From JBBEAM01 sp040882845 (GTDB lineage Bacteria; Pseudomonadota; Alphaproteobacteria; Kiloniellales; DSM-21159), in the NCBI GenBank assembly GCA_040882845.1, contig JBBEAM010000007.1:124001-188000 (forward strand): 64,000 nucleotides of DNA. The letters run 5' to 3'. Positions 26,196 to 33,899 of the stretch are shown piece after piece. The notes under the pieces were generated by a model. It was not told where the DNA came from, ran no database searches, and worked only from the letters and a program-made list of their open reading frames with translations. Numbering within the stretch: position 1 is the stretch's first letter; each line of letters opens with the position of its first letter. Position numbers and translations under genes: made by a program.

Positions 26196-26954
26196 TCAGC
26201 CGGCGCGGGTCTGCAGCGGCACGACATGGCGGGCGACGGCCTCGCGCAGGACTTCGATGTAGCGCGCTTCGTTGGCGGTGATCACGCTGGCGACGCCGCC
26301 GACGCCGACGGCCAGCGGCGTGCCGCTGTAGAGCCCCGGCAGCAGCATCGCGACCAGGCCGCCGCCCGGCGTCGAGGTGCTGGTCGACAGCACGTAGCCC
26401 TTGCGGCGGATCTGGCCGATTTCCTCGATAACCTTGTCCCGCCCGAGACTGGGTTCGTTGAGCGACTTGCTGAGCCGCTCGATCTCGGCCTCGAGCTGGT
26501 CGTCGGGCAGGGCCGAGAGAAAGAGATGTCCCATGCCAGAGCCGATCATCGGCCGCACGGCCCCGGCATGCATGTGTAGACGCACAGGATTGGTCGCCGG
26601 AATGACGTGGATGTACTGCACCACGACGCCGGCCGGCGCCGCCAGATTGATCAGCTCGCCGGTGCGCTGGCCGGCCTCCTCCATCGCCGCCATCACGCTG
26701 CCGTCGCCGAAGAGGTAGGGCTGAACGCCGCGGCCGAGCAGGGCGACGCGCGCGCTGGGCCGGTAGCTGCGGGTCTTCTTGTCGTAGTTGAGATAGCCGA
26801 GCTCGGCGAGGCTCTTCAGCAGGATCGAGGTGCTCGATTGCGGATAGCCGAGGGCGCGGGAAATCTCGTTGACGGAAACGGTGGGATGCTCGGCGTCGAA
26901 GTACTCGAGCACCTCCAGCGTGCGCTTGATGGATCTGGAAAGATCCCGTTTCAC
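26196..26954 (-). CDS. IclR-family transcriptional regulator
   Basis: 252 residues. The N-terminal winged helix is SIKRTLEVLEYFDAEHPTVSVNEISRALGYPQSSTSILLKSLAELGYL; the C-terminal effector domain includes PVRLHMHAGAVRPMIGSGMGHLFLSAL and AVGVGGVASVITANEARYIEVLREAVARHV. It starts six bases after the ferredoxin reductase gene's stop, so it is the last gene of an SDR-ferredoxin-reductase-IclR operon transcribed from operator D. That makes it the best candidate to bind the four shared operators and regulate itself. Effector unknown. Confidence 0.9.
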   Translation of the reverse strand: MKRDLSRSIKRTLEVLEYFDAEHPTVSVNEISRALGYPQSSTSILLKSLAELGYLNYDKKTRSYRPSARVALLGRGVQPYLFGDGSVMAAMEEAGQRTGELINLAAPAGVVVQYIHVIPATNPVRLHMHAGAVRPMIGSGMGHLFLSALPDDQLEAEIERLSKSLNEPSLGRDKVIEEIGQIRRKGYVLSTSTSTPGGGLVAMLLPGLYSGTPLAVGVGGVASVITANEARYIEVLREAVARHVVPLQTRAG

Positions 26955-26960
26955 GATGCT

Positions 26961-28154
26961 TTAAGCCCCCTGTTTTTGCGCGAGCTCCGCGCGTGCCGTC
27001 TCCCGGTCCTGGCCGATCAGGCTGCGCGCTCTCCGCAGCTCTCGCGCCATGTTCCAGCCGAGCACCCCCTCGATCCTGCCGTGGCGGCTATAGGCGACCG
27101 CAAACCCACCGCTTTCGGAGTTTTCCATCAGGAAATCCGTGTCGCATGTGCCGTCGATCACGCCATGAACCTGGATCTTGGCATCATACTGATCGGTCCA
27201 GAAAAAGGGAATAGGATCGAAGGGTCGCCCGGCGCCGAGCAGGTTGGCGGCGGCGGCCATGCCCTGCTCCGTTGCGTTCATGCGGTGCTCGATGCGCATC
27301 CTCCGGCCATAGCGCGGGTTGTACCAGTTGGCGACATCCCCGACGGCGAAGACGCCGGGCGCGGCCTGGCAGGTGGCGTCGCAGACCACGCCGTTGTCGA
27401 GGGCGAGCCCGCTGTCCGTCAGCCAGCCGACGGCCGGCCGGCAGCCGATGGCGACGAAGACGCGGTCGGCTTCGACGGTCGTTCCGTCGCTGGCAGCGAT
27501 GCGATAGCCGCCGGCCGCATCGCCGGAGATGGTTTCGACCCCGCTTCCGAAACGGAACGCGACGCCCTGCGCGCGGTGCATTTCCTCCAGGCGCCCTGCG
27601 ACCCGCGGGCCGAGGCGGTCGAGCATCGGCCCCGCCTGTGGGTCGATCACGGTGACCGCGACCCCGGCCTGGCGCGCCAGCGCGGCCAGCTCGCAGCCGA
27701 GCACCCCGGCGCCGACGATGGCGATATGTTCGGCGGCGTCGATGGCGGCCGCGATTTCTACAGCGTCGCCGAGGCTGCGCAGGGTCAGGCCGCCGCCGGG
27801 CAGGGCGATGGGCTCGGCGCCGGTGGCGATAACGCAGGCGTCCCAGGCGATCTCCTCGCCGTTCTCCAGGATCACGCGCCGCCGCTTCAGGTCCAGTGCC
27901 TTGGCCGCCACGCCGAAACGCAGCTCGGCAGAGAGCGCTGCGAGCTCCTCGGCATCGGCCAGGGCAACCTGGGCATGGTCGGCGGCCGAGGCGATCCGCC
28001 CCTTCGACAGCGGCGGGCGGTCGTAGGGCGCTTCCGGTTCGGCGCCGATCAGGGCGATCTCTCCGGTAAAGCCTTCGTCGCGCAGCGCCTGAGTGGCCGC
28101 GAGCCCGGCGGCGGAGGCGCCGACAATGGCGATCCGGCCGGGCGGGGCGGTCAT
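26961..28154 (-). CDS. FAD-dependent ferredoxin reductase
   Basis: 397 residues of the putidaredoxin-reductase type. IAIVGASAAGLAATQAL binds FAD, AIVGAGVLGCELAALARQAGVAVTVID binds NAD(P)H, and GVFAVGDVANWYNPRYG is the second FAD motif. It moves electrons from NAD(P)H to the ferredoxin encoded immediately before it (ATGA overlap at 28151-28154), which in turn serves the P450 at 21992. I chose ATG 28154; a longer frame is non-homologous. The three proteins make a complete class I P450 electron chain. Confidence 0.92.
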   Translation of the reverse strand: MTAPPGRIAIVGASAAGLAATQALRDEGFTGEIALIGAEPEAPYDRPPLSKGRIASAADHAQVALADAEELAALSAELRFGVAAKALDLKRRRVILENGEEIAWDACVIATGAEPIALPGGGLTLRSLGDAVEIAAAIDAAEHIAIVGAGVLGCELAALARQAGVAVTVIDPQAGPMLDRLGPRVAGRLEEMHRAQGVAFRFGSGVETISGDAAGGYRIAASDGTTVEADRVFVAIGCRPAVGWLTDSGLALDNGVVCDATCQAAPGVFAVGDVANWYNPRYGRRMRIEHRMNATEQGMAAAANLLGAGRPFDPIPFFWTDQYDAKIQVHGVIDGTCDTDFLMENSESGGFAVAYSRHGRIEGVLGWNMARELRRARSLIGQDRETARAELAQKQGA

Positions 28155-28357
28155 GCCTCCTCGACTTTGATCGCTTTGGCCGGGCAGAGCCGCGCCGCCT
28201 GCTTTACCGCGCCGCTCTGGGAGTCCTCGGGCTCGGCGTCGAGCAGTTCGACGATGCCGTCCTCCTCGCGCTGATCGAAGACCTCGGGGGCGGCGAAGAC
28301 GCACTGGCCGGCGCCGACGCATTTCTCCTGGTCGATGATCACTTTCAGCTTACTCAT
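28151..28357 (-). CDS. [3Fe-4S]-type ferredoxin
   Basis: 68 residues. KCVGAGQC has Cys13 and Cys19 with Ala where a 4Fe-4S ferredoxin has its second cysteine, and ARLCPAKAI has the third. Three cysteines indicate a 3Fe-4S cluster, as in P450-partner ferredoxins of actinobacteria and alphaproteobacteria. It is very acidic. It overlaps the reductase gene by four bases and follows an SDR. The cognate P450 is on the opposite strand 5 kb away, but under the same type of operator. Confidence 0.92.
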   Translation of the reverse strand: MSKLKVIIDQEKCVGAGQCVFAAPEVFDQREEDGIVELLDAEPEDSQSGAVKQAARLCPAKAIKVEEA

Positions 28358-28394
28358 GACTTCGCAATCCTATCTCGTTCTTCTTGGCCAGTTC

Positions 28395-29138
28395 CTACCA
28401 GGCGCCGTTGGCGAGCGCGCCGCCGTCGACCACCAGGGTCTGTCCGGTAATGTAGCTCGCCCGACGCGACAGTAGGAAGGCCACGGCCTCGGCGACCTCC
28501 TCGGGTTCGCCGAAGCGGCGCAGCGGGATGCCGCGCTGCAGGCTTTCCGGATCGACCCGGCCGCTGGCGATGTTCTCCTGCACCATCCGCGTATTGATCA
28601 CGCCGGGGACCACGGCGTTGACCCGGATGCCGTCACCGGCCCATTCGATCGCCAGGGTGCGGGTCAGAGACTCCACGCCGCCCTTGGCCGCAGCGTAGGC
28701 GGCCCGCCGGGGCCGGCCGACCCGCGCGCCAATCGAGGAGAAGTTGACCACCGCGCCGCTGGCCGCCTTGAGGTCCGGGTGAAAGGTGCGGCAAACCCGC
28801 AGCACGCCGCCCAGGTGCACATCGAAGAGACCGGCCCAGGTCTCGTCCTCAATCTCCGAGATGGCCTGGTGGCGATTGTAGCCCGCCGCGTTGACCACGC
28901 CGGAGATCTTCCCGTAGTCCGCGCGCAGAGCTTGCGCCAGGGCATCGACCGCGGCGCTGTCGGCGATGTCGACGGGGCGGCAGTCGTAGTCCGCCGAGAC
29001 CTCGGCCTCGGGCGGGTCGCGGTCGGCCAGGACCACCTGCCAGGAATCTTGGCGCAGAATTTCGCCGACCGCCAGCCCGATGCCGCGGCCGCCGCCGATC
29101 ACCACGGCGACGGGAGTTTCGGATGATGTCTCGTGCAT
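28395..29138 (-). CDS. SDR-family oxidoreductase, first gene of the ferredoxin operon
   Basis: 247 residues. VIGGGRGIGLAVGEIL is the cofactor motif, NAAGYNRHQAI the NNAG equivalent, FSSIGARVGRPRRAAYAAAKGG the catalytic Ser-Tyr-Lys, VPGVINTRM the loop and VVDGGALANGAW the end. It reads from operator D (29174-29199) and precedes ferredoxin by 37 bp. It likely oxidises the alcohol made by the P450, since the two are co-regulated. That is inference. Confidence 0.88.
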   Translation of the reverse strand: MHETSSETPVAVVIGGGRGIGLAVGEILRQDSWQVVLADRDPPEAEVSADYDCRPVDIADSAAVDALAQALRADYGKISGVVNAAGYNRHQAISEIEDETWAGLFDVHLGGVLRVCRTFHPDLKAASGAVVNFSSIGARVGRPRRAAYAAAKGGVESLTRTLAIEWAGDGIRVNAVVPGVINTRMVQENIASGRVDPESLQRGIPLRRFGEPEEVAEAVAFLLSRRASYITGQTLVVDGGALANGAW

Positions 29139-29173
29139 GCTGCCGGCTACCCGATCTCTCTAGAATTCAGAAT

Positions 29174-29199
29174 TGCGATAGATTATCTCACAATGTCAA
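29174..29199 (-). promoter_or_regulatory. Shared promoter-operator, copy D
   Basis: Read on the minus strand: TTGACA at 29199-29194, one base, TGTGA-N9-TCGCA at 29192-29174. The dyad has one mismatch. A -10 at 16-bp spacing is CGCAAT. It lies about 36 bases ahead of the SDR-ferredoxin-reductase-IclR operon. Confidence 0.65.
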
Positions 29200-29427
29200 T
29201 ATTCTGGCGAGACTGAATAGCCCCGCTTGGCGTGGTCCGCCCGGCGGTGCGAGCGAGCTTCTCGCCGCTCAAGGACTCCTGGGATTCGACCAGTTCGCCG
29301 TTCTGGAAGCAGTTGCGGCTGCCGGGAATCTGACAGTGCGCGGATGAGGGGCCGATCAGCCGTCCCGCTTGAGCCCCTGCCTCGGGAAGCGTAGATGTGG
29401 TGCGCTGCAGGGACCAGGGAGTCGAAC

Positions 29428-30252
29428 ATGAGCATTCACGGCGCCAGCAAGGCCGTCACCACGCAAGATCTGCGCGCCCGCAAGAATGCGGAGAACCCCT
29501 TCGTCGCCCTGACGGCCTACACCGCGCCGATGGCCCGGATCATGGACCCGCACGTCGATCTGATCCTGGTCGGCGATTCCGTGGCGATGACGGTCTATGG
29601 CCTGGACAGCACCCTGGGCGTCTCGCTGGACACCATGATCCTGCATGGCCGGGCCGTCGCCAAGTCCTGCAGCCATGCCTGCGTGGTGGTCGATCTGCCC
29701 TTCGGCAGCTATCAGGAATCCCCCGCCCAGGCCTTCCGCAGCGCCGCGCGGGTGCTCGCCGAAACCGGCTGCGCCGCGGTCAAGCTCGAGGGCGGGCAGG
29801 AAATGGAGGAGACCGCCGCCTTCCTGGTGGTGCGCGGCGTCCCGGTGCTGGCCCACATCGGCCTGACGCCGCAGTCGGTCAACGCCCTGGGCGGCTTCAA
29901 GACCCAGGGGCGCGACGCGGCGAGCGCAAAGCGCTTGGCCGAGGATGCGAAGGCCATGGAGCGCGCCGGGGCCTTCGCGGTGGTGATCGAGGGGGTGGTG
30001 GAGCCGCTGGCCCGCGAGTTGACCGCACAGATCGGCATTCCCACGCTGGGCATCGGCGCCTCGCCCGCCTGCGATGGGCAGATCCTGGTGGTCGACGACA
30101 TCCTCGGCCTGTTCGGCGCGTTCCAGCCGAAGTTCGTCAAGTGCTACGCCGAGCTCGGCCAGGCCGCCGAAGCGGCGATCGAGGCCTATGCCGAGGAGGT
30201 GCGCAGCCGCGCCTTCCCTGGCGAGGAGCATCTTTTCAAGCCAAAGACGTAA
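29428..30252 (+). CDS. panB: 3-methyl-2-oxobutanoate hydroxymethyltransferase
   Basis: 274 residues. Makes ketopantoate from 2-oxoisovalerate and methylene-tetrahydrofolate, the first committed pantothenate/CoA step, in the cytoplasm. LTAYTAPMARIMD, DLILVGDSVAMTVYG, VVVDLPFGSYQESP and AVKLEGGQEM carry the magnesium and substrate residues. AHIGLTPQSVNALGGFKTQGR and GIPTLGIGASPACDGQILVVDDILGLF are family landmarks. ATG 29428 with GGAG upstream. No panC beside it. The start of this gene resembles that of the bicupin (see findings). Confidence 0.95.
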   Translation: MSIHGASKAVTTQDLRARKNAENPFVALTAYTAPMARIMDPHVDLILVGDSVAMTVYGLDSTLGVSLDTMILHGRAVAKSCSHACVVVDLPFGSYQESPAQAFRSAARVLAETGCAAVKLEGGQEMEETAAFLVVRGVPVLAHIGLTPQSVNALGGFKTQGRDAASAKRLAEDAKAMERAGAFAVVIEGVVEPLARELTAQIGIPTLGIGASPACDGQILVVDDILGLFGAFQPKFVKCYAELGQAAEAAIEAYAEEVRSRAFPGEEHLFKPKT

Positions 30253-30336
30253 GCCGCGCCCGAAGGCGCTTGCAGCGGCGCCGTTTCCAGGCATGATTCT
30301 TTCTGCGTGGGGACGCAGGTTTTGGGGAAGAGGGGA

Positions 30337-30975
30337 ATGACCGACAAAATCGGCTGGAAGGCCGCCCTGGCCGGTTCCGCCGCGCTGCTGGCGCTGGCGG
30401 GAAGCGCAGGCACAGCGGAGGCGCAGGACAACTGGTGCGTCAGCGGACAGGCGGCCTACCAGGCGCGCGACTATGCCGCCGCGCGCGAGGCCTTCACCGC
30501 CTGCCTGGAGGGCGGCGATATCGCGGCGGCGCAGCTGCCGGACGCCCACCATCGCCGCGGTCGCAGCCATATGAAGCTCGGCGATCACGCCGCCGCGCTG
30601 GCCGATTTCGACCGCGCCGTAGCGCGCGACGAGACCCATGCCCAGGTGCTGAACAGCCGGGCCTGGACCTTGCTGCTGATGGAGCTGCCGGAGGATGCCT
30701 TGCCGGATGCGGAGGCGGCCAAGGCGCTGGCCCCCGACGACGCCAGGATCGCCGACAGCTACGCGCATGTTCTCTCGGCGCTCGGCCGCGAGACGGCTGC
30801 TCGGCAAGCCTTCGACGCGGCTCTGGAGCTGCAGACCCGCGAGCAGATCGTCAAATTTCAGGAGCATCTCCGCGCGGCTGGCTACGACCCCGGGCCGAGC
30901 GACGGGGTCGCCGGGCCGGGCACCCGCGCGGCCATCGCCGCCTGCGTGCGCGAGCGCTGCATTATCTGGAAGTAA
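30337..30975 (+). CDS. Secreted TPR and peptidoglycan-binding domain protein
   Basis: 212 residues. Signal peptide 1-30 (hydrophobic core, cut near AEA-QD). Then three TPR-like helical pairs, e.g. AAYQARDYAAAREAFTACL, HMKLGDHAAALADFDRAV and AWTLLLMELPEDALPDAEAA. The C-terminus, FQEHLRAAGYDPGPSDGVAGPGTRAAI, is a peptidoglycan-binding repeat (PG_binding_1). Envelope or periplasmic scaffold role likely. It runs into the agmatine deiminase remnant in convergent orientation. Confidence 0.75.
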   Translation: MTDKIGWKAALAGSAALLALAGSAGTAEAQDNWCVSGQAAYQARDYAAAREAFTACLEGGDIAAAQLPDAHHRRGRSHMKLGDHAAALADFDRAVARDETHAQVLNSRAWTLLLMELPEDALPDAEAAKALAPDDARIADSYAHVLSALGRETAARQAFDAALELQTREQIVKFQEHLRAAGYDPGPSDGVAGPGTRAAIAACVRERCIIWK

Positions 30976-30987
30976 CCCTCGGCGGCG

Positions 30988-31445
30988 TCAGAGCGCCGGC
31001 TGCTGCTGGGTGATAGTGGATGCCGCAGCCCCCTCGGCACCAGCTTCGAAGCGACCGCCTCGATGCCTTCCTGGGCGGCGATGTTCCGCGCCATCTCGGC
31101 GTCCTTGTCGTAGGGCGAATACTTCCCGCCCCAGGCGTTGAAGCGAAAGCAGAGCGCCCACAGGGAGCTGACGTCGCTGAGGAAGCAGGGGCCGCTGTCG
31201 CGCGCCCAGGAGTCGTCGATCTCCATGGGAACGAGTTCGATGCCGCAGCCGAGGCGGTTGCGCGCGGCGTCCTCTTGGCCAGGCGGCACCAGCATGGAGA
31301 CCGGCTCGAAGCGGGCGATGGCCCGGGCGATCTCGCTGTAGGCCTGCTGCGTTTCGGCCAGACGCTCGCCCCAGACCTCGGCACGGCAGGGCCAAGCCAT
31401 CCAGGTCTTGGCGTGCGGTGCCCACTCGGCGGGCATGCGGAACAT
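30988..31445 (-). pseudogene. aguA: Agmatine deiminase remnant with large internal deletion
   Basis: The first 135 codons are a clear agmatine/peptidyl-arginine deiminase N-terminus: MPAEWAPHAKTWMAWPCR, PMEIDDSWARDSGPCF and RFNAWGGKYSPYDKD. Near 31035 the similarity stops at KLVPRG. The family normally continues for about 200 more residues and ends in a GGNIHCITQQQP-type motif with the catalytic Cys. Here the bases right after the break read GGC-ATC-CAC then, after a net loss of two bases at the Cys codon, ITQQQPAL and a stop at 30988-30990. So the centre was deleted and the active-site codon frameshifted. No functional agmatine hydrolysis is possible. An N-terminal fragment could still be translated. 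Confidence 0.8.
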
Positions 31446-31495
31446 GGCATGAATCTCCTCGGCGCGGAGAAGGAGGCAGGCCCAGCCTAAACGGG

Positions 31496-32314
31496 CTAGT
31501 TCACGCTCGCCACCGGGATCAGGCTCGGGTTGCCCTCGACCTCATCGACCGCCTTGCGCCAGGCGGCGAGGCGGTCGGGCGAGGCCGGATGGGTGTCGAG
31601 CAGCCCGGTTTCCATGCGGCCGCCCATCTTTGCGAGGCGGGCCCAGACCTGGGAGGCTTTGTCGAGATCGTAGCCGGCGCGGGCGAGCAGGTAGACGCTG
31701 ATGTAGTCGGCCTCGCGCTCGTGCTCCTTGGAGTAGGAGATGATGCCCGCCATGCCGCCGGCCTGGCTGCCCAGTGCGCCGCCCATCACCGCGGTCGAGC
31801 CGTCGCCGGCCGCCGCGCCGGCCGCGGCCCCGAGGATCGCGCCGAGTACCGAGCCGATAACGTAGTTGTCTCGCTTCTTGTCGAGGTGGCCGACGATGTG
31901 GTGGCCCATCTCGTGGCCGACGATGGCGGCCACCTCGTCCTCGTTCTGCATGAACTGCAGCAGACCGCGGGTCAGCGTGATCTTGTAGGGATCCTCGGCC
32001 CAGGCGTTGGGGACCTCGCTGCTATGGTCGTACACCACGTTGAAGTTGCAGGTCTTGACCCCGGCGTCCTTGCAGACCGGCCCGGCGTTCGCCTCGATCC
32101 GCCGCTCGGCCCGATGCACCAGCGCGCGAGCTGACTCGGCGGAGCGTTCGATCTGCTGGAAGTCGTCGCTGCCCTGGATATCCTGGGAGGCGGCGGCGAT
32201 TTCCGAGTCGCTCAAGGCCGGCAGCCGGTAGTTGGCGCCGGCGCAGCCGGCCAGGAGCGCGGCCAGCGCCAGCGCCAGGAAGCCTTTGCAGAGGGAAAGC
32301 GGCCGTAGCTTCAT
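31496..32314 (-). CDS. M48-family metalloprotease lipoprotein
   Basis: 272 residues. Lipoprotein signal with lipobox LLAGC (Cys24). The zinc site is IVGHEMGHHIVGH (HExxH), with ADYISVYLLARAGYD providing the third ligand Glu region. LDTHPASPDRLAAWRKA is the usual M48 end. It resembles periplasmic, outer-membrane-facing proteases of the LoiP/YggG kind. A glycine/alanine-rich hydrophobic stretch (VLGAILGAAAGAAAGDGS) lies after the active site. Divergent from bacterioferritin. Role: envelope protein quality control. Confidence 0.9.
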   Translation of the reverse strand: MKLRPLSLCKGFLALALAALLAGCAGANYRLPALSDSEIAAASQDIQGSDDFQQIERSAESARALVHRAERRIEANAGPVCKDAGVKTCNFNVVYDHSSEVPNAWAEDPYKITLTRGLLQFMQNEDEVAAIVGHEMGHHIVGHLDKKRDNYVIGSVLGAILGAAAGAAAGDGSTAVMGGALGSQAGGMAGIISYSKEHEREADYISVYLLARAGYDLDKASQVWARLAKMGGRMETGLLDTHPASPDRLAAWRKAVDEVEGNPSLIPVASVN

Positions 32315-32360
32315 CGTCCGTCCTCGGTTCGCTTATCGCGCGATCTGCGCGCGGCAGCAG

Positions 32361-32377
32361 CCCGCTATCTTAGCGGG
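32361..32377. promoter_or_regulatory. Palindrome in the bacterioferritin promoter region
   Basis: CCCGCTA-TCT-TAGCGGG is a perfect 7-bp inverted repeat, 112 bases before the bfr start and 47 before the M48 start. CTATAC at 32393-32398 is a possible -10. It could be an operator or a hairpin. Confidence 0.4.
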
Positions 32378-32488
32378 AATGACCTTTCTAGACTATACGC
32401 AGCGGGTGGAGGCGGCATCCATCGCCATGCCGGGGCGGCTCTGCTAGGCTGCGGGAAAGAAAAACGATCAAAAGCGAGGAGAGATTCG

Positions 32489-32974
32489 ATGAAAGGTGAC
32501 ACCCAGGTCATCAAGCATCTCAACACTGCGCTACGCAACGAGTTGACGGCGATCAATCAGTACTTCCTGCATTCGCGCATGCTCAACAACTGGGGCGTGA
32601 CCAAGCTCGGCAAGAAGGAATACGAAGAATCCATCGAGGAGATGAAGCACGCCGACGATCTGATCGAGCGGATCCTGCTGCTCGATGGCCTGCCGAACCT
32701 GCAGGACCTCGACAAGCTGATGATTGGCGAGGATGTGAAGGAGATGCTCGAGTGCGATCTCGAGCAGGAGAAGAAGGCAGTGCCGGACCTGAAGGCCGGC
32801 ATCAAGCACTGCGAGGAGGTCGGCGACTACGTCTCGCGCAACCTGCTGCGGGAAATCCTCGAGGACGAGGAGGAGCACATCGACTGGCTGGAGGCGCAGT
32901 TCATCCTGATCGACAAGATGGGCATTCAGAACTATGTGCTGCTGCAGAGCGGCGGCGCCGAGGACGGCAGCTGA
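32489..32974 (+). CDS. bfr: Bacterioferritin
   Basis: 161 residues. Stores iron in a 24-subunit shell, cytoplasmic. MKGDTQVIKHLNTALRNELTAINQYFLHSRMLNNWG is the classical N-terminus with Glu18 ferroxidase ligand. The heme-binding Met lies in EEMKHADDLIERILLLDG, and REILEDEEEHIDWLEAQ gives the second ferroxidase set. GCGAGGAGAGA precedes ATG. A Bfd partner lies at 33537-33800. Confidence 0.96.
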   Translation: MKGDTQVIKHLNTALRNELTAINQYFLHSRMLNNWGVTKLGKKEYEESIEEMKHADDLIERILLLDGLPNLQDLDKLMIGEDVKEMLECDLEQEKKAVPDLKAGIKHCEEVGDYVSRNLLREILEDEEEHIDWLEAQFILIDKMGIQNYVLLQSGGAEDGS

Positions 32975-32987
32975 GGACAGTCAGGCC

Positions 32988-33410
32988 ATGACGACCCGCG
33001 GCCGCTGCCTTTGCGGCGGTGTCGCCTTCGCCTACGAAGGCGCCCCGCTGTGGCAGGGTTACTGCCACTGCGAGTCCTGCCGGCGCGCCACCGGCTCCCC
33101 GGTGGCCGCCTTCATCGGGGTGGACAGCGCGGGTGCGCGGATCGGCGGCGAGACCCTGGCGGTGCATGACTCCTCGCCAGGCGTGCGGCGCAGCTTCTGC
33201 CGGCGCTGCGGGACGCCGCTGGCCTATCAGGCCGACCGCTTTCCGGGGGAGCTTCATTTCTACGCCGCGGGCCTCGAACGGCCGCAGGACTTCGTTCCGC
33301 AGTTCCACGTCTTCTACGAGGAGCGCCTGCCCTGGTTCGATCTCGATGACGGGCTGCCCCGCTACCGCAAGGGATCGGACGGCGCGAAGATGGGTAAAGA
33401 CGAAAGCTAG
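32988..33410 (+). CDS. GFA-family zinc protein
   Basis: 140 residues. RCLCGGVAF, GYCHCESCRRATGSP and SFCRRCGTPLAY supply the cysteines of the GFA (glutathione-dependent formaldehyde-activating/CENP-V-like) fold. Family functions are mostly unknown; binding formaldehyde-glutathione adducts is the original claim. It begins 14 bp after bfr, so is co-transcribed with it. Start ATG 32988; an upstream in-frame ATG would overlap bfr. Confidence 0.85.
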   Translation: MTTRGRCLCGGVAFAYEGAPLWQGYCHCESCRRATGSPVAAFIGVDSAGARIGGETLAVHDSSPGVRRSFCRRCGTPLAYQADRFPGELHFYAAGLERPQDFVPQFHVFYEERLPWFDLDDGLPRYRKGSDGAKMGKDES

Positions 33411-33536
33411 CGGGCGGCTTTCTCGGCCGAGGCCGGATGGCGCGGCGCGCGGTCGTTCGAGGTTTTGCTCTGGCGCAGAGCCGTCAGTGCGCGAAGGATG
33501 TGTTCCGGCCGCAATGAACTCCAGATCATCATCTGC

Positions 33537-33800
33537 TTAAGCCGTGCAGAGTCCCGGCAGGCCGCCAGCCAGATCGGACCCGGGGTCGCGGCTCTCGCCC
33601 TTGCGGGGCTCGAGGCCGTGCTTTTCGCGCAGCACCGCCTGACGCTCGCTGTCGACGACTTCCTGGGCGAAGGGGATGCAGCGGCCGCAGCAGGGGCCGT
33701 CGCCGAGGCTGAGATAGGCATCCTCCGCAGTCGCTGCGCCTTCGCGCGCCACCGTGCGCAGTTCCGATTCCCGGTATCCGTTGCAGATGCAGACGTACAC
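33537..33800 (-). CDS. bfd: Bacterioferritin-associated ferredoxin (2Fe-2S)
   Basis: 87 residues. MYVCICNGYRESELRT and GDGPCCGRCIPFAQEVV carry the four cysteines (C-x-C ... C-x2-C) of the Bfd [2Fe-2S] cluster. It reduces bacterioferritin to release Fe(II) during iron shortage. GTG start with AGGAGG eight bases before. The C-terminal 25 residues after HGLEP are an extension. A Fur-type box lies 35 bases upstream, matching low-iron induction. Confidence 0.92.
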   Translation of the reverse strand: MYVCICNGYRESELRTVAREGAATAEDAYLSLGDGPCCGRCIPFAQEVVDSERQAVLREKHGLEPRKGESRDPGSDLAGGLPGLCTA

Positions 33801-33834
33801 GCCTCGTCCTCCTTGGCTCGAAACTGACCATAGG

Positions 33835-33849
33835 TGAGAATGATTGTCA
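33835..33849. promoter_or_regulatory. Fur-type 7-1-7 box before bfd
   Basis: TGAGAAT-G-ATTGTCA: dyad with 6 of 7 matches, close to the known TGATAAT-N-ATTATCA Fur form, in an AT-rich patch that contrasts with the surroundings. Predicted iron-dependent repression of bfd. Confidence 0.7.
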
Positions 33850-33899
33850 ATTTCATATATGCGGTCCGGCGGCTTTTACCAGGGCAGGTCCGCGAAGGG

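Noticed and set aside
15133..29199. The TGTGA..TCACA motif as CRP sites
   Set aside because: CRP half-sites are six bases apart; here the gap is nine and the position relative to -35/-10 is fixed, which points to a dedicated repressor.
30962..31450. Agmatine deiminase as an intact but short enzyme
   Set aside because: The C-terminal catalytic part is missing and the residual motif is out of frame.
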